64,000 bases of DNA, from positions 1-64,000 of the forward strand of contig NZ_JAQFWQ010000010.1 of NCBI RefSeq assembly GCF_027706725.1. The letters are read 5' to 3'. The stretch's first letter is position 1. Every line of letters begins with the position of its first letter. A model generated the notes under the pieces. The model had not been told where the DNA came from. It worked only from the letters and a program-made list of their open reading frames with translations, and made no database searches. Source of the stretch: Nocardiopsis endophytica. Lineage in GTDB: Bacteria > Actinomycetota > Actinomycetes > Streptosporangiales > Streptosporangiaceae. Made by a program: the position numbers and the translations under genes. This document shows positions 18,131 to 27,002 of the stretch, one piece after another.

Positions 18131-20266
18131 TCAGACGACGGTGCGCCCCTGCGCGTAGTGGCAGGCGGCGGTGTGGTCGTCCTCGCCGGTGGGCTCCAGG
18201 TCCGGGGAGACCTCGATGCACGGGACGCGCTCGGCCTCGGAGAGCCCGGCGAACTTGGGGCAGCGGGGCCGGAACCGGCAGCCCGAAGGGGGGTTGGCCG
18301 GACTGGGCAGGTCGCCCTCCAGCACGATGTGCGTGCGGGCGCGCTCCTTCTCCGGGTCCGGCACCGGGATCGCCGACAGCAGCGCCTGCGTGTAGGGGTG
18401 GGCCGGGCTGCCGAAGATCCTCCCGACCTCGCCGATCTCCACGATCCGCCCCAGGTACATCACGGCGACCCGGTCGGCGATGTGCCGCACCACCGACAGG
18501 TCGTGCGCGACGAACAGGTAGGACAGGCCCAGCCGCACCTTCAGCTCTTCGAGCAGGTTGATGACCCCGGCCTGGATCGACACGTCGAGCGCCGAGACCG
18601 GCTCGTCCAGAATCAGCAGGCGCGGCTCCAGCGCGAGGGCGCGGGCGATGCCGATGCGCTGGCGCTGCCCGCCGGAGAACTCCTGGGGATAGCGCCCGGC
18701 GTGCGCCGGGTCCAGCCCGACCAGGTCCAGCAGCTCGTTCACCCGCGCGCGCAGCTTGTCCTTGGGGTAGCCGTGCGTGCGCAAGGGCTCGGCCACGACG
18801 TCGAAGACGAGCATGCGCGGGTCCAGGGAGCTCATCGGGTCCTGGAAGACGACCTGCACGTCGCGGCGGACGGCGAAGCGCTCGCGCGCGCTCATCGTGC
18901 CCGAGCGCCGCCCCAGCAGGTCGACCGTCCCGCTCTGCGGGCGCTCCAGGCTGAGGATCTCCATGAGGGTGCTGGACTTGCCGCAGCCGGACTCGCCGAC
19001 CAGGCCCAGCGTCTCGCCCTCGGCGATGTCGAAGCTGACCCCGTCGACGGCGTAGACGGTGCCCACGCGGCGCTTGAACACCGCTCCCTTCATCAGCGGG
19101 TGGTGCTTGACCAGCCCGTCGACCTGGAGCACGGTCTCCCGGTCGGCCCGGCGGGTGCGGGCCGCGGGGGCCTCGCCGATCGCGGGCACCGGGTAGACGT
19201 CGGCGGCGGTCCAGCCCTCGCGTTCGATCTCGGGGGCGCGGATGCACGCGGCCGTGTGCCCGTCGCCGTGCCCGCCGCCGACCTCCAGCAGCTCCGGCTC
19301 CTCGGCGCGGCACTCGTCGGTGGCGATCGGGCAGCGCGGGGCGAAGGGGCACCCGGGCGGCAGGGCGCTCAGCGAGGGCGGGTTGCCCTCGATGGGCACC
19401 AGCGGGGCGTGCTCCTCGGTGTCCAGCCGGGGCACCGACCCGAGCAGTCCCATGGTGTAGGGCATGCGCGTGCGGTAGTAGACGTCGTCGACGGCGCCGA
19501 CCTCGACCGGGCGCCCGGCGTACATGACCAGCACGCGGTCCACGAGCCCGGCGACCACGCCCAGGTCGTGGGTGATCATCACGATGGCGGCGCCGGTCTC
19601 GCGCTGCGCGGTCTTGAGCACCTCCAGGATCTGGGCCTGGATGGTGACGTCGAGCGCGGTGGTGGGCTCGTCGCAGATGATGACGTCGGGGTCGTTGGCG
19701 ATCGCGATGGCGATCATGACGCGCTGGCGCATGCCGCCGGAGAACTCGTGCGGGAACGCCTTGGCCCGCTGGGCGGGGTTGGGGATGCCCACGAGGTCGA
19801 GCAGCTCCACCGCGCGCTCGGCGGCCCTCTCCTTGCCCATCTTGGGGTTGTGGACCCGGACCGCCTCGATGATCTGGTCGCCGACGGTGTACACGGGGGT
19901 GAGCCCGGACAGGGGGTCCTGGAACACCATGGCGATGCGGGAGCCGCGCTTGGCGGACATGGCCTTGTCGTCCAGGCCCAGCAGCTCCTCGCCGTGGAGC
20001 CGGATGGAGCCGGTGACGCGCGCGTTGTCGGGCAGCAGCCCCATGGCGGCCATGGAGGACACCGACTTGCCCGACCCGGACTCGCCGACGATCCCCAGGA
20101 TCTCGCCGCGCCGCACGCTGTAGCCGACGCCGCGGACCGCCTTGACGTCGGGCTCCTTGCCCCGGCCGGGGAAGGTGACGTGCAGGTCCTCGATCTCCAG
20201 GACGGGCGCGCCGGTCTCGGCCGCCTCCGGGCCGCCGGCGCCGTTCGCGGTGATGGTCTCGGTCAT
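18131..20266 (-). CDS. oligopeptide ABC transporter ATP-binding protein, fused OppD-OppF
   Basis: Cytoplasmic motor of the second importer, 711 residues, with two full ATPase domains. First domain: Walker A GESGSGKS at 61-68, [16 protein letters not shown] and [10 protein letters not shown]. Second: [25 protein letters not shown] and [10 protein letters not shown]. Each is followed by the oligopeptide-type Cys-rich segment ([13 protein letters not shown] and [13 protein letters not shown] regions). The start MTETITANG at 20266 has GAGGAAG just upstream; an in-frame ATG seven codons earlier lacks such a site. Confidence 0.93.
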   Translation of the reverse strand: MTETITANGAGGPEAAETGAPVLEIEDLHVTFPGRGKEPDVKAVRGVGYSVRRGEILGIVGESGSGKSVSSMAAMGLLPDNARVTGSIRLHGEELLGLDDKAMSAKRGSRIAMVFQDPLSGLTPVYTVGDQIIEAVRVHNPKMGKERAAERAVELLDLVGIPNPAQRAKAFPHEFSGGMRQRVMIAIAIANDPDVIICDEPTTALDVTIQAQILEVLKTAQRETGAAIVMITHDLGVVAGLVDRVLVMYAGRPVEVGAVDDVYYRTRMPYTMGLLGSVPRLDTEEHAPLVPIEGNPPSLSALPPGCPFAPRCPIATDECRAEEPELLEVGGGHGDGHTAACIRAPEIEREGWTAADVYPVPAIGEAPAARTRRADRETVLQVDGLVKHHPLMKGAVFKRRVGTVYAVDGVSFDIAEGETLGLVGESGCGKSSTLMEILSLERPQSGTVDLLGRRSGTMSARERFAVRRDVQVVFQDPMSSLDPRMLVFDVVAEPLRTHGYPKDKLRARVNELLDLVGLDPAHAGRYPQEFSGGQRQRIGIARALALEPRLLILDEPVSALDVSIQAGVINLLEELKVRLGLSYLFVAHDLSVVRHIADRVAVMYLGRIVEIGEVGRIFGSPAHPYTQALLSAIPVPDPEKERARTHIVLEGDLPSPANPPSGCRFRPRCPKFAGLSEAERVPCIEVSPDLEPTGEDDHTAACHYAQGRTVV

Positions 20267-20279
20267 GTCTTCCTCTCCC

Positions 20280-21197
20280 CTAGGCACGGCGCTTCGACTG
20301 CGGGTCGAGGGCGTCGCGCAGCCCGTCCCCGATCAGGTTGACGGCCAGGACCAGCAGCACGAGCAGGCCCGTGCTGAACACGAAGGTCCACGGATGGGTG
20401 ACGGCCTGGCCGGCCCCGTCGGAGATGAGGGAGCCGAGCGAGACGTCGGGCGGCTGCACGCCGAACCCGAAGTAGGAGAGGCTGGTCTCGACGATGATGG
20501 CCGAGCTGACGTTGATCGTGGCGTCCACGATCAGCAGCGAGGACATGTTCGGGATGATGTGCCGGAAGATGATCTTCCAGGCGGGCACGCCCATGTACCG
20601 GGCGGCCAGCACGTACTCGCGCTCCTTGAGGGAGATGGTCATGCCGCGCACCATCTTGGCGGTGACCATCCACAGGAACGCCGCCAGCAGCGCGACGAAC
20701 ACCACCCAGCCCTGGTCGCGCAGGACCGGGTAGAGGATCGCCAGGATCAGGAAGCTCGGGAGCACCAGCAGCAGGTCGGTGATCCACATCAGGACCCGGT
20801 CGGTGACGCCGAGGAAGTACCCGGCGAAGGCTCCGACGACGGCGGCCACCATGGTGGACAGCACCGCCACCAGCAGGCCGATGATGACCGACTTCTGCAG
20901 TCCGACCATGGTGCTGACGAAGACGTCGCGGCCGGTGTTGTCGGTCCCCCACCAGTGGTCGGGCGAGGGCGGCTGCAGGAAGGCGGCGTAGTCGCGCTCG
21001 CCGAACTCCCAGGGGCTCAGCAGCGGCCCCACCCAGGCGATGACGACCATCAGCACGATGGTCACGACGCCGAACACGACGCGGCGCGTCTGAAGCATCT
21101 GGCGCAGCACGGAGGACCAGCGGCCCGGGGTGCGGGCCGGCGCCGGTCCCTCGCCGGGCGCGTCCGGCGCGGCGGTGCGCTCTGCGGACATGCTCAT
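20280..21197 (-). CDS. oligopeptide ABC transporter permease, OppC type
   Basis: Channel subunit of 305 residues. After a Pro/Ala-rich cytoplasmic tail, membrane helices begin near 40; [20 protein letters not shown] and the EAA loop ([14 protein letters not shown], near 190-205) are typical of OppC/DppC. It stops 13 bases before the ATPase start. Met1 or Met3 could be the start. Confidence 0.9.
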   Translation of the reverse strand: MSMSAERTAAPDAPGEGPAPARTPGRWSSVLRQMLQTRRVVFGVVTIVLMVVIAWVGPLLSPWEFGERDYAAFLQPPSPDHWWGTDNTGRDVFVSTMVGLQKSVIIGLLVAVLSTMVAAVVGAFAGYFLGVTDRVLMWITDLLLVLPSFLILAILYPVLRDQGWVVFVALLAAFLWMVTAKMVRGMTISLKEREYVLAARYMGVPAWKIIFRHIIPNMSSLLIVDATINVSSAIIVETSLSYFGFGVQPPDVSLGSLISDGAGQAVTHPWTFVFSTGLLVLLVLAVNLIGDGLRDALDPQSKRRA

Positions 21198-21264
21198 CGG
21201 ATGGGCTCCTGGGCGGGGGTCGGGGGCGCGGTGCGCCCGGGCGGTGCGCTGTTCTGCCGGGCCA

Positions 21265-22248
21265 TCAGCCCACCCTCACCCTCGGGTCGAGCCAGGCGTA
21301 GAGCAGGTCCGACAGGAACGCCGCCGCCATCACGCACACCGCCATGAAGCAGGAGACCGCGGCGACGGCGTGCACGTCGTTGGTGGCGATGGAGTCGATC
21401 AGCCAGGACCCCATGCCCTTCCAGTTGTAGACCTTCTCGGTGAAGGTGGTGCCGGCCATCATCACGCCGAAGGTGAAGGTGAAGTAGGTGACCGTGGGGA
21501 TCAGCGCGGTGCGCAGGGCGTGCTTGAGCAGGGCCGCGCGCCGGGTCAGCCCCTTGGCGCGGGCGGTGCGCACGAAGTCCGATCCCAGGACGTCGAGCAT
21601 CATGTTGCGCTGGTAGCGGCTGAACACGGCGAACTGGCCGAGCGCGAGGGCCACCGTCGGCAGGAACATGTGTTTGAGCCGGTCCCAGACGGTGCCGAAG
21701 AACCCGGCGTCCAGGCTGGGCGTGGCCTCCCCGTTGAACACCAGGAGCGTCTGCCCGGCGGCGCCGTTCAGCCAGATCGCGATCACCTGCAGGGTGATCG
21801 CCACCACCACGGCGGGCACGGCCAGCACGGTGAAGGCCGCGCCGGTCGACAGCTGGTCGAACAGCCCGTACTGCTTGACCGCGGCGTAGGCGCCGATGGC
21901 GACACCGGCGGTGGCGCCCAGGACGGTCCCCGCGACGATCAGGCGCAGCGAGACCAGGACGCGGATCTCCATCTGGTCGTTGACCGAGCTGCCGGTGACG
22001 GTCTTGCCGAAGTCACCGGTGACGACGTCGCCCGCCCAGACCATCCACCGCTCGGCCAGCGGTGTCTTGTCGTTGAGGTTGAGCTCGTCCAGGCGTGCGT
22101 CGACGGCCGCCTCGCTGGGGCGGGGGCTCTGGTTCTCGTAGTTGACGCGGGGGCTCAGCGCGGAGGCGGCCAGCAGGTAGGCGCAGGTCGTGGCCACGAC
22201 GATCAGGACCAGATAGTTCACCAGTCGTCTGACCAGGAACAACCACAA
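21265..22248 (-). CDS. oligopeptide ABC transporter permease, OppB type
   Basis: First gene of the second importer operon, 327 residues, with the OppB/DppB N-terminal helix, a long outer loop, and the EAA segment FVRTARAKGLTRRAALLKHAL near 215-235 (quoted to mark the loop). Like other Actinobacterial OppB proteins it has an extended outer segment after the first helix (about 27-95). The promoter should lie in the 767-base gap upstream; no regulator gene is adjacent. Confidence 0.9.
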   Translation of the reverse strand: MWLFLVRRLVNYLVLIVVATTCAYLLAASALSPRVNYENQSPRPSEAAVDARLDELNLNDKTPLAERWMVWAGDVVTGDFGKTVTGSSVNDQMEIRVLVSLRLIVAGTVLGATAGVAIGAYAAVKQYGLFDQLSTGAAFTVLAVPAVVVAITLQVIAIWLNGAAGQTLLVFNGEATPSLDAGFFGTVWDRLKHMFLPTVALALGQFAVFSRYQRNMMLDVLGSDFVRTARAKGLTRRAALLKHALRTALIPTVTYFTFTFGVMMAGTTFTEKVYNWKGMGSWLIDSIATNDVHAVAAVSCFMAVCVMAAAFLSDLLYAWLDPRVRVG

Positions 22249-22696
22249 AGCGGGCCTCCTACCCTGCGCGGGGCGGCACGTATGGGCGTGCCGGTGCGTC
22301 GGAGGCCGCGGGACGCGCGGGGGGCCGGAGCCGCGGGGAGCTCCCCCGTGACCGCGGGCGGTCAGGGTGGGGTGGGGATCCCGTGCGCCACCGGCGAGGT
22401 TCGCTCCCGACGACCACCGAAACGTGCGTTTTCTTCCGATTCACGGTCCGTGCCCGGAATTTCAACGAGTGTGCTGGGTCACTGGACACCGACCGGTCAC
22501 CGTGACATCAAGAAAGCACAACGAGGGTCAGATCGTCCAATTTCAAAGCACCGCGGACGCCCTTCCGTCTCGCGGCGTCCCTGCGCACGGCCCCGTGTCC
22601 GAAATTGCGGCGCCATGCGCCGAATCGCGAGCGGCGGGCCGCGCCTTTCATGATCATCCCGCCGCACGTCGGCGCGGGGCGCGCCGGCCCTGCCGG

Positions 22697-22740
22697 GATC
22701 GGGGTGCGGCCTCTTCCACAGAAGAGGCCGCACCCCGATC
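22697..22740. terminator. perfect 20-bp stem-loop
   Basis: GATCGGGGTGCGGCCTCTTC (22697-22716) is followed by a CACA loop and its exact reverse complement to 22740. The AT-richer stretch 22751-22800 follows. It probably ends transcription from the alcohol dehydrogenase side before the importer promoter, but no gene directly abuts it. Confidence 0.7.
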
Positions 22741-22917
22741 CGGCGCTCCGATATCGGCCCTTTCCCATGACCGTTTTTCGCCGTTGTTAACGCGCGCTTA
22801 CCCGTCGCCCCGCACATTCCGGCGGTCCGGCCCCCGGCCGCAGGCGGGGCCGGGCCCTGTACGGCGGGGCCCGGGCGGACCCGGCGCTCCTCCTATGGCC
22901 CCACCGGTCCGGATCCC

Positions 22918-22981
22918 CGTTGGTCTCGGGGGGATCGACGCTGAAAGCGCACTCGTAGGGGCGGTTTCCCCGAGATCAACG
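22918..22981. repeat. 64-bp palindromic element, copy B
   Basis: Ends CGTTGGTCTCGGG / CCCGAGATCAACG; the one mismatch becomes a G-U pair in a rightward transcript. The interior has ACGCT and GTAGGGGCG as in copies A, D and E. It lies 34 bases beyond the stop of the leftward alcohol dehydrogenase. Confidence 0.8.
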
Positions 22982-23015
22982 ACGGTGGGGCGGGCGGGAG
23001 GACTCCGGACGGGAC

Positions 23016-24161
23016 CTAGGACGCCGCGCCCTCGTCGCCGTGCAGGACCACTCCGCGGATGATCCGCCCCGCGTGCAGGTCCTCGTAGGCCGCGGCGATC
23101 TCGTCGAGCTTGTACCGGCGCGTGATCAGCTCGTCGAGCTTCAACCGCCCCGCCTTGTACATCTCCAGCAGGCGCGGGATGCCGTCGCCCGGGGTGTGCG
23201 TGCCGTACAGGGTCCCCTGGATGCGCTTCTCGGTCATCGCCAGCTCCCAGAGGCTGATCGGCAGCCCCACCTCGGCGGCGTCGCCGATCCCGGTGACGAC
23301 GACCGTCGACCCGCGCCCGATCGCGGCGACCGCCTCGGCCACGTGCCCGGGGTCCAGGTTCCCCACGCACACGATGGCCGAATCGGCCCCCTGCCCGCCG
23401 GTGGCCAGCCGCGCGTGGTCGGCGGCCTCGGCCATGGTGGCGAAGGAGGCGGTGGCGCCGAACTCGCGCGCCGCCTCGCGCTTGAACGGGACCGGGTCGA
23501 CGGCGATCACGTGCGCGGCGCCGCGCGCGGCCGCCCCCTGCAGGGCGTTCATGCCCACGCCGCCGGTGCCCATGACGATGACCGTGTCCCCGGCGCCCAC
23601 TCCGGCGGCGTTGACCGCCGAGCCCCACCCCGTGAGCACGCCGCAGCTCACCAGCGCGGCCGCTTCGAAGGAGACGCCGTCGGGGATGGGCACCAGGGAG
23701 TACTGCGGCACCACGGCCCGCTCGGCGAAGGTGCCGAGCATCGTCATCTGGCCGGCCTCCCGCCCGTCGACGCGGGCCCGGTAGGTGCCGTCGGCCATGG
23801 ACCCCGCCAGGCCCAGCATCGCCAGGTCGCACATGTTCATCCGGCCGCGGCGGCAGTTGGGGCAGCGCCCGCAGCTCGGCACGAACTGGGCCGCCACCCG
23901 GTCGCCCGGGGCCAGCCGGTCCACCCCGGGGCCGACCTCCTCCACCACCCCGGCGCCCTCGTGCCCGCCGATCAGCGGCAGCTTCGACACGGGCATCGCC
24001 CCGGAGGCGGCGTGGGCGTCGGAGTGGCACAGCCCCGCGGCCCTGAAGCGCACCAGGACCTCGCCGGTCCGCGGCTCGCCCGGTTCGACGTCGACGATCC
24101 GCCAGGATCCGGGCTGCTCCATGATCGCGGCGGCGCGCGCCGTCATCGGGGTGTTCGGCAT
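23016..24161 (-). CDS. zinc-dependent alcohol dehydrogenase (NDMA-dependent-like)
   Basis: Medium-chain dehydrogenase of 381 residues. Catalytic zinc ligands are Cys45 (GLCHSD) and His67 (GGHEGAG); structural zinc is held by Cys97, 100, 103 and 111; the NAD-binding motif GTGGVGMNA is present. The overall pattern resembles the NDMA-dependent, mycofactocin-associated alcohol dehydrogenases of Actinobacteria, which keep NAD tightly bound; no mycofactocin gene is in the window, so that assignment is inferred. ATG at 24161 is chosen because family similarity starts there. An inverted-repeat-like AAGCACTCGCTCGG lies in its upstream region near 24195. Confidence 0.87.
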   Translation of the reverse strand: MPNTPMTARAAAIMEQPGSWRIVDVEPGEPRTGEVLVRFRAAGLCHSDAHAASGAMPVSKLPLIGGHEGAGVVEEVGPGVDRLAPGDRVAAQFVPSCGRCPNCRRGRMNMCDLAMLGLAGSMADGTYRARVDGREAGQMTMLGTFAERAVVPQYSLVPIPDGVSFEAAALVSCGVLTGWGSAVNAAGVGAGDTVIVMGTGGVGMNALQGAAARGAAHVIAVDPVPFKREAAREFGATASFATMAEAADHARLATGGQGADSAIVCVGNLDPGHVAEAVAAIGRGSTVVVTGIGDAAEVGLPISLWELAMTEKRIQGTLYGTHTPGDGIPRLLEMYKAGRLKLDELITRRYKLDEIAAAYEDLHAGRIIRGVVLHGDEGAAS

Positions 24162-24594
24162 CGTGGCGTCCGGCCTTCCGTGAGGGGGGTGGAAACGTCG
24201 CGCCGAGCGAGTGCTTGGTTGGCAGGCGGTACGCCGCCAGTGGACCACCGGGGCCCCGGGGTGTCAATACCCGCCTCCCCCGCCCCCACCCCGAACGCGT
24301 CAGAGGTCCGACGACACCACCACGGGCCATTTACCGCATCCGGCCGGGTGCCCGTGCCGACCGACCAAGGGGTATGGGTCACGAATCCGCGACCCTTCCG
24401 TCACGCCGCGGTCACCGCTCCTGGCGATCTTCGGAACCGGGCGCCGCGTATGTCACCCGGGATCACTCTTGGCCTCAGACGTCCCTCTTCGGCGCGGTCG
24501 TGTTTCAGAGTCCGGACCACTACCTTGCGTGACGGCCGGAGCGGCCACCCCGCCCCCGCCGGCCGCCCTTCCCCACCGAACCGGAGGACCCCCC
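24162..24594. other. divergent intergenic region, 433 bases
   Basis: Between the leftward alcohol dehydrogenase and the rightward symporter pair, so it should hold two promoters. The string GAGCGAGTGCTTGGTTGG near 24206 looks like a partial operator. No gene seen. Confidence 0.45.
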
Positions 24595-24693
24595 ATGAAC
24601 TTCGCCCTGTTCGTGTTACCGCTCCTGGTGCTGGTCGCCGCCGTCCTGGGCTACGCGGCCACGGCCACGAAGGACCAGGGGGTGGAACGGTGA
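24595..24693 (+). CDS. small membrane protein, symporter accessory subunit
   Basis: A 32-residue protein with one hydrophobic helix (about 4-22) and a short polar end, MNFALFVLPLL...ATKDQGVER. ATG at 24595 follows CGGAGG at good spacing, and its TGA overlaps the GTG of the sodium:solute symporter (GTGA). Such single-helix proteins accompany many Actinobacterial solute symporters; the function is probably to bind or stabilise the transporter. Too short for most gene callers. Confidence 0.8.
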   Translation: MNFALFVLPLLVLVAAVLGYAATATKDQGVER

Positions 24694-26204
24694 GCGACAC
24701 CGCCGTCTCCGTGGACGCGAACTGGGCGGTCATCGCCTCCTTCGCGGTCTACCTCCTGCTCCTGGTCGGCATCGCCCTGTACGCGGCGGGCTCGCGCTCC
24801 GGCTCGATGACCGACTTCTTCCTCGGCGGCCGCGCGATGAAGCACTTCGTCGTGGCGATGAGCGCGGTGACCTCGGGCCGCAGCGGGTGGCTGGTGCTCG
24901 GCGTGACCGGCCTGGCCTTCGTCGACGGCGCCGCCGCCGTGTGGTCGGTGGTCGGCTACACCACGGTCGAACTGTTCCTGTTCCTGTTCGCCGCGCCCCG
25001 GCTGCGCCGCTTCACCGGCCGGATGAAGGACATCACCCTGCCCGACTTCTTCGCCAGCCGCCTGGGCGGTGGGCCGGGCCTGCGGGTGCTGATCGTGACG
25101 GTCGTCGTGCTGTTCATGACCGCCTACGTCTCCTCCCAGTTCGCCGCCGGGGGCAAGGCCTTCGCCGGCACGTTCGGCGTCGCCGACACCACCGGCGTGT
25201 GGATCACCGCCGGGGTCGTCCTGGTCTACACCCTGCTGGGCGGGTACGTGGCCGTGGCGCTGAGCGACGCCGTGCAGGCCATCTTCATGATCGTCGGCCT
25301 GGTGGTCCTTCCGCTGGTGGTGGTGGCCTCGCTGGGCTGGGGGCCGATGTTCGACACCCTGCGCGCCCTGGACCCCGCGCTGCTCGACCCCTACGCCATC
25401 GGCTTCGGCGGGATCATCGCCGCCGTGGGCATCGGCCTGGGCTCGCCCGGACAGCCGCACATCGTCGTGCGCTACATGTCCATCGACGACCCCGCCAGCC
25501 TGCGCCCGGCCGCCCTGTGGGGCACGGTCTGGAACGTGCTCATGGGCTGGGGCGCGGTGTTCATCGGCCTGTCCGGCCGCGCCGTCTACGGCGACGTGGA
25601 GGCCCTGCCCGGCGCCGACAGCGAGCAGCTGTTCCCGTTCCTGGCCAACGCCTACCTGCCGGGCATCATCGCCGGGCTGCTGATCGCGGCGGTCTTCGCG
25701 GCGATCATGTCCTCGGCCGACTCCCAGCTGCTCGTGGCGACCTCCGGCGTGGTCCGCGACATCTACCAGCGGCTCATCAAGAAGGACGCCGAGGACCTCA
25801 ACCCGCGCCACCTGGTGATGGTCAGCCGCGTGGTGGTGCTGGTCATCTGCCTGCTGGCGGTGGGGCTGCTCTACGTCCCCGGCGTGGAGAGCCTGGTGTT
25901 CTGGCTGGTGCTGTTCGCCTGGGCCGGGCTGGGCGCGGCCTTCGGCCCGCCCCTGCTGCTGGCCCTGTTCTGGCGCGGCACCACCGCCGCCGGGGCCGCC
26001 GCGGGCATCATCGCCGGGGCGCTGGTGACCATCGCCTGGTACTACACCCTGTCCGACGTCCTCTACGAGCTGGTGCCCGGCGCCATCGCCTCCACCGTCG
26101 CGGTGGTGGCCGTCAGCGCCATGACCCGGCGGCCCGAGGGCGTCGACCGCATGATGGGCCTGCTCAAGGGCGGCTCGGGCGAGCGGGAGGACGTGCACGG
26201 CTGA
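24690..26204 (+). CDS. sodium:solute symporter (SSS family)
   Basis: Membrane transporter of 504 residues with about 13 helices of the LeuT-like SSS fold (TDFFLGGRAM, TSGRSGWLVLG, GGYVAVALSDAVQ and SSADSQLLVATS motifs). The pattern GRSGWL and the short C-terminus place it near the PutP/pantothenate group; the substrate, possibly proline or another small acid, cannot be read. GTG at 24690 overlaps the small accessory gene. The frame is open far upstream but those residues are not SSS-like. Confidence 0.88.
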   Translation: MSDTAVSVDANWAVIASFAVYLLLLVGIALYAAGSRSGSMTDFFLGGRAMKHFVVAMSAVTSGRSGWLVLGVTGLAFVDGAAAVWSVVGYTTVELFLFLFAAPRLRRFTGRMKDITLPDFFASRLGGGPGLRVLIVTVVVLFMTAYVSSQFAAGGKAFAGTFGVADTTGVWITAGVVLVYTLLGGYVAVALSDAVQAIFMIVGLVVLPLVVVASLGWGPMFDTLRALDPALLDPYAIGFGGIIAAVGIGLGSPGQPHIVVRYMSIDDPASLRPAALWGTVWNVLMGWGAVFIGLSGRAVYGDVEALPGADSEQLFPFLANAYLPGIIAGLLIAAVFAAIMSSADSQLLVATSGVVRDIYQRLIKKDAEDLNPRHLVMVSRVVVLVICLLAVGLLYVPGVESLVFWLVLFAWAGLGAAFGPPLLLALFWRGTTAAGAAAGIIAGALVTIAWYYTLSDVLYELVPGAIASTVAVVAVSAMTRRPEGVDRMMGLLKGGSGEREDVHG

Positions 26205-26215
26205 CCCGGCCGCCT

Positions 26216-26243
26216 CCGTCCGCGTCCCCGGGGACGCGGACGG
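26216..26243. terminator. 28-bp perfect palindrome
   Basis: CCGTCCGCGTCCCC and its exact reverse complement meet at 26229/26230, 12 bases after the symporter stop. First of three hairpins in this convergent gap. Confidence 0.7.
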
Positions 26244-26253
26244 GCCGGACCGT

Positions 26254-26286
26254 CGTGGGGGCGGGCGCCGCGCGCCCGCCCCCACG
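26254..26286. terminator. 15-bp stem, CGC loop hairpin
   Basis: CGTGGGGGCGGGCGC (26254-26268) pairs perfectly with 26272-26286. Second hairpin between the convergent symporter and GNAT genes. Confidence 0.7.
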
Positions 26287-26300
26287 CGCGTCCGAACCCG

Positions 26301-26364
26301 CGATGATCTCGACAGAAGTGCTGCCAAAACCGCAGGAATGACAGCACCTTCGTCGAGATCATCG
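26301..26364. repeat. 64-bp palindromic element, copy C (divergent sequence)
   Basis: Arms of 23 bases start CGATGATCTCGAC and end GTCGAGATCATCG, with about three mismatches inside. The loop keeps AAAACCG, as in copies A and D, but the rest differs. Length and place (15 bases past the leftward GNAT stop) match the other copies. Confidence 0.65.
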
Positions 26365-26379
26365 CCGAAGGGCGGGGCG

Positions 26380-26898
26380 TCACAGGTCGAGGGCGTAGCG
26401 CAGCTCGGTGAAGGTGATCCCGTTGCGCGTCTTGGAGCGGCGGCCGCCGTCGGGCTCCCAGCCCTCCCGGCGGTAGAAGGCGCGCGGGCGGTGGTTGGGC
26501 TCGGCCGTCCACAGGGTGGCCCGGCGCCGCCCCTCGGACCGCATCGACCTCAGCACCGCGTCCATCAGCACACGCGCCGTCCCGTCGCCCCAGTGGCCGG
26601 GGTGCACGTAGAACAGGTGCAGCTCGGCCTCGTCGCACGGGGCGGCCGGGTCGGTCGGAGGGCGCCACAGGGCGAACCCGGCGACCCGGTCCGAGGACGG
26701 GTCCTCGGCGACGAACACCCGCGTCTCCGGCGCACTGATCCCCGCGGCGTACACGGCGGGGCGCAGCGGCTCGGCCCGCAGCTCCTCCTCCGGCAGGAAG
26801 TGGGCCCAGCCCGCGGCCCCGGCCTCGCGGAACACCTCCGCCATCGCCTCGGCGTCCTCCGGCCGCGCACAGCGCACCGCGATCGTCATGCCGCCCAT
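26380..26898 (-). CDS. GNAT-family N-acetyltransferase
   Basis: A 172-residue acetyltransferase of the GNAT fold: N-terminal RCARPEDAEAMAEVF, central LHLFYVHPGHWGDGTARVLMD (acetyl-CoA binding V-x-P-x-H-x-G-D-G variant, about 93-113) and C-terminal NHRPRAFYRREGWEPDG. The substrate is unknown. Start Met1 or Met4. It lies alone between element C and element D. Confidence 0.87.
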   Translation of the reverse strand: MGGMTIAVRCARPEDAEAMAEVFREAGAAGWAHFLPEEELRAEPLRPAVYAAGISAPETRVFVAEDPSSDRVAGFALWRPPTDPAAPCDEAELHLFYVHPGHWGDGTARVLMDAVLRSMRSEGRRRATLWTAEPNHRPRAFYRREGWEPDGGRRSKTRNGITFTELRYALDL

Positions 26899-26929
26899 CG
26901 GCTCCCTTCCCTCCGTCCCGCCCCAAGCC

Positions 26930-26993
26930 CGTTGATCTCGGGAAAAGGGACGCTAAAACCGCGCCTGTAGGGGCGTTTCTCCCGAGATCAACG
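26930..26993. repeat. 64-bp palindromic element, copy D
   Basis: Perfect ends CGTTGATCTCGGGA / TCCCGAGATCAACG. The interior ACGCTAAAACC and GTAGGGGCGT can continue the stem by ACGC / GCGT. It is 9 bases past the stop of the leftward aldo/keto reductase. Confidence 0.85.
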
Positions 26994-27002
26994 CGGACGC
27001 GG

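Larger units (their letters stand above)
22249..23015. other. intergenic, 767 bases
   Basis: Upstream region of the second importer operon and 3' flank of the alcohol dehydrogenase. It holds the 20-bp-stem hairpin at 22697-22740 and palindromic element B at 22918-22981. Frames in the middle (about 22500-22820) have irregular codon use and I do not call a gene. Confidence 0.55.

Noticed and set aside
23040-24689. Extended N-terminus of the sodium:solute symporter
   Set aside because: The 550 extra codons are antisense to the alcohol dehydrogenase; GTG at 24690 overlapping the small accessory gene is a far better start.
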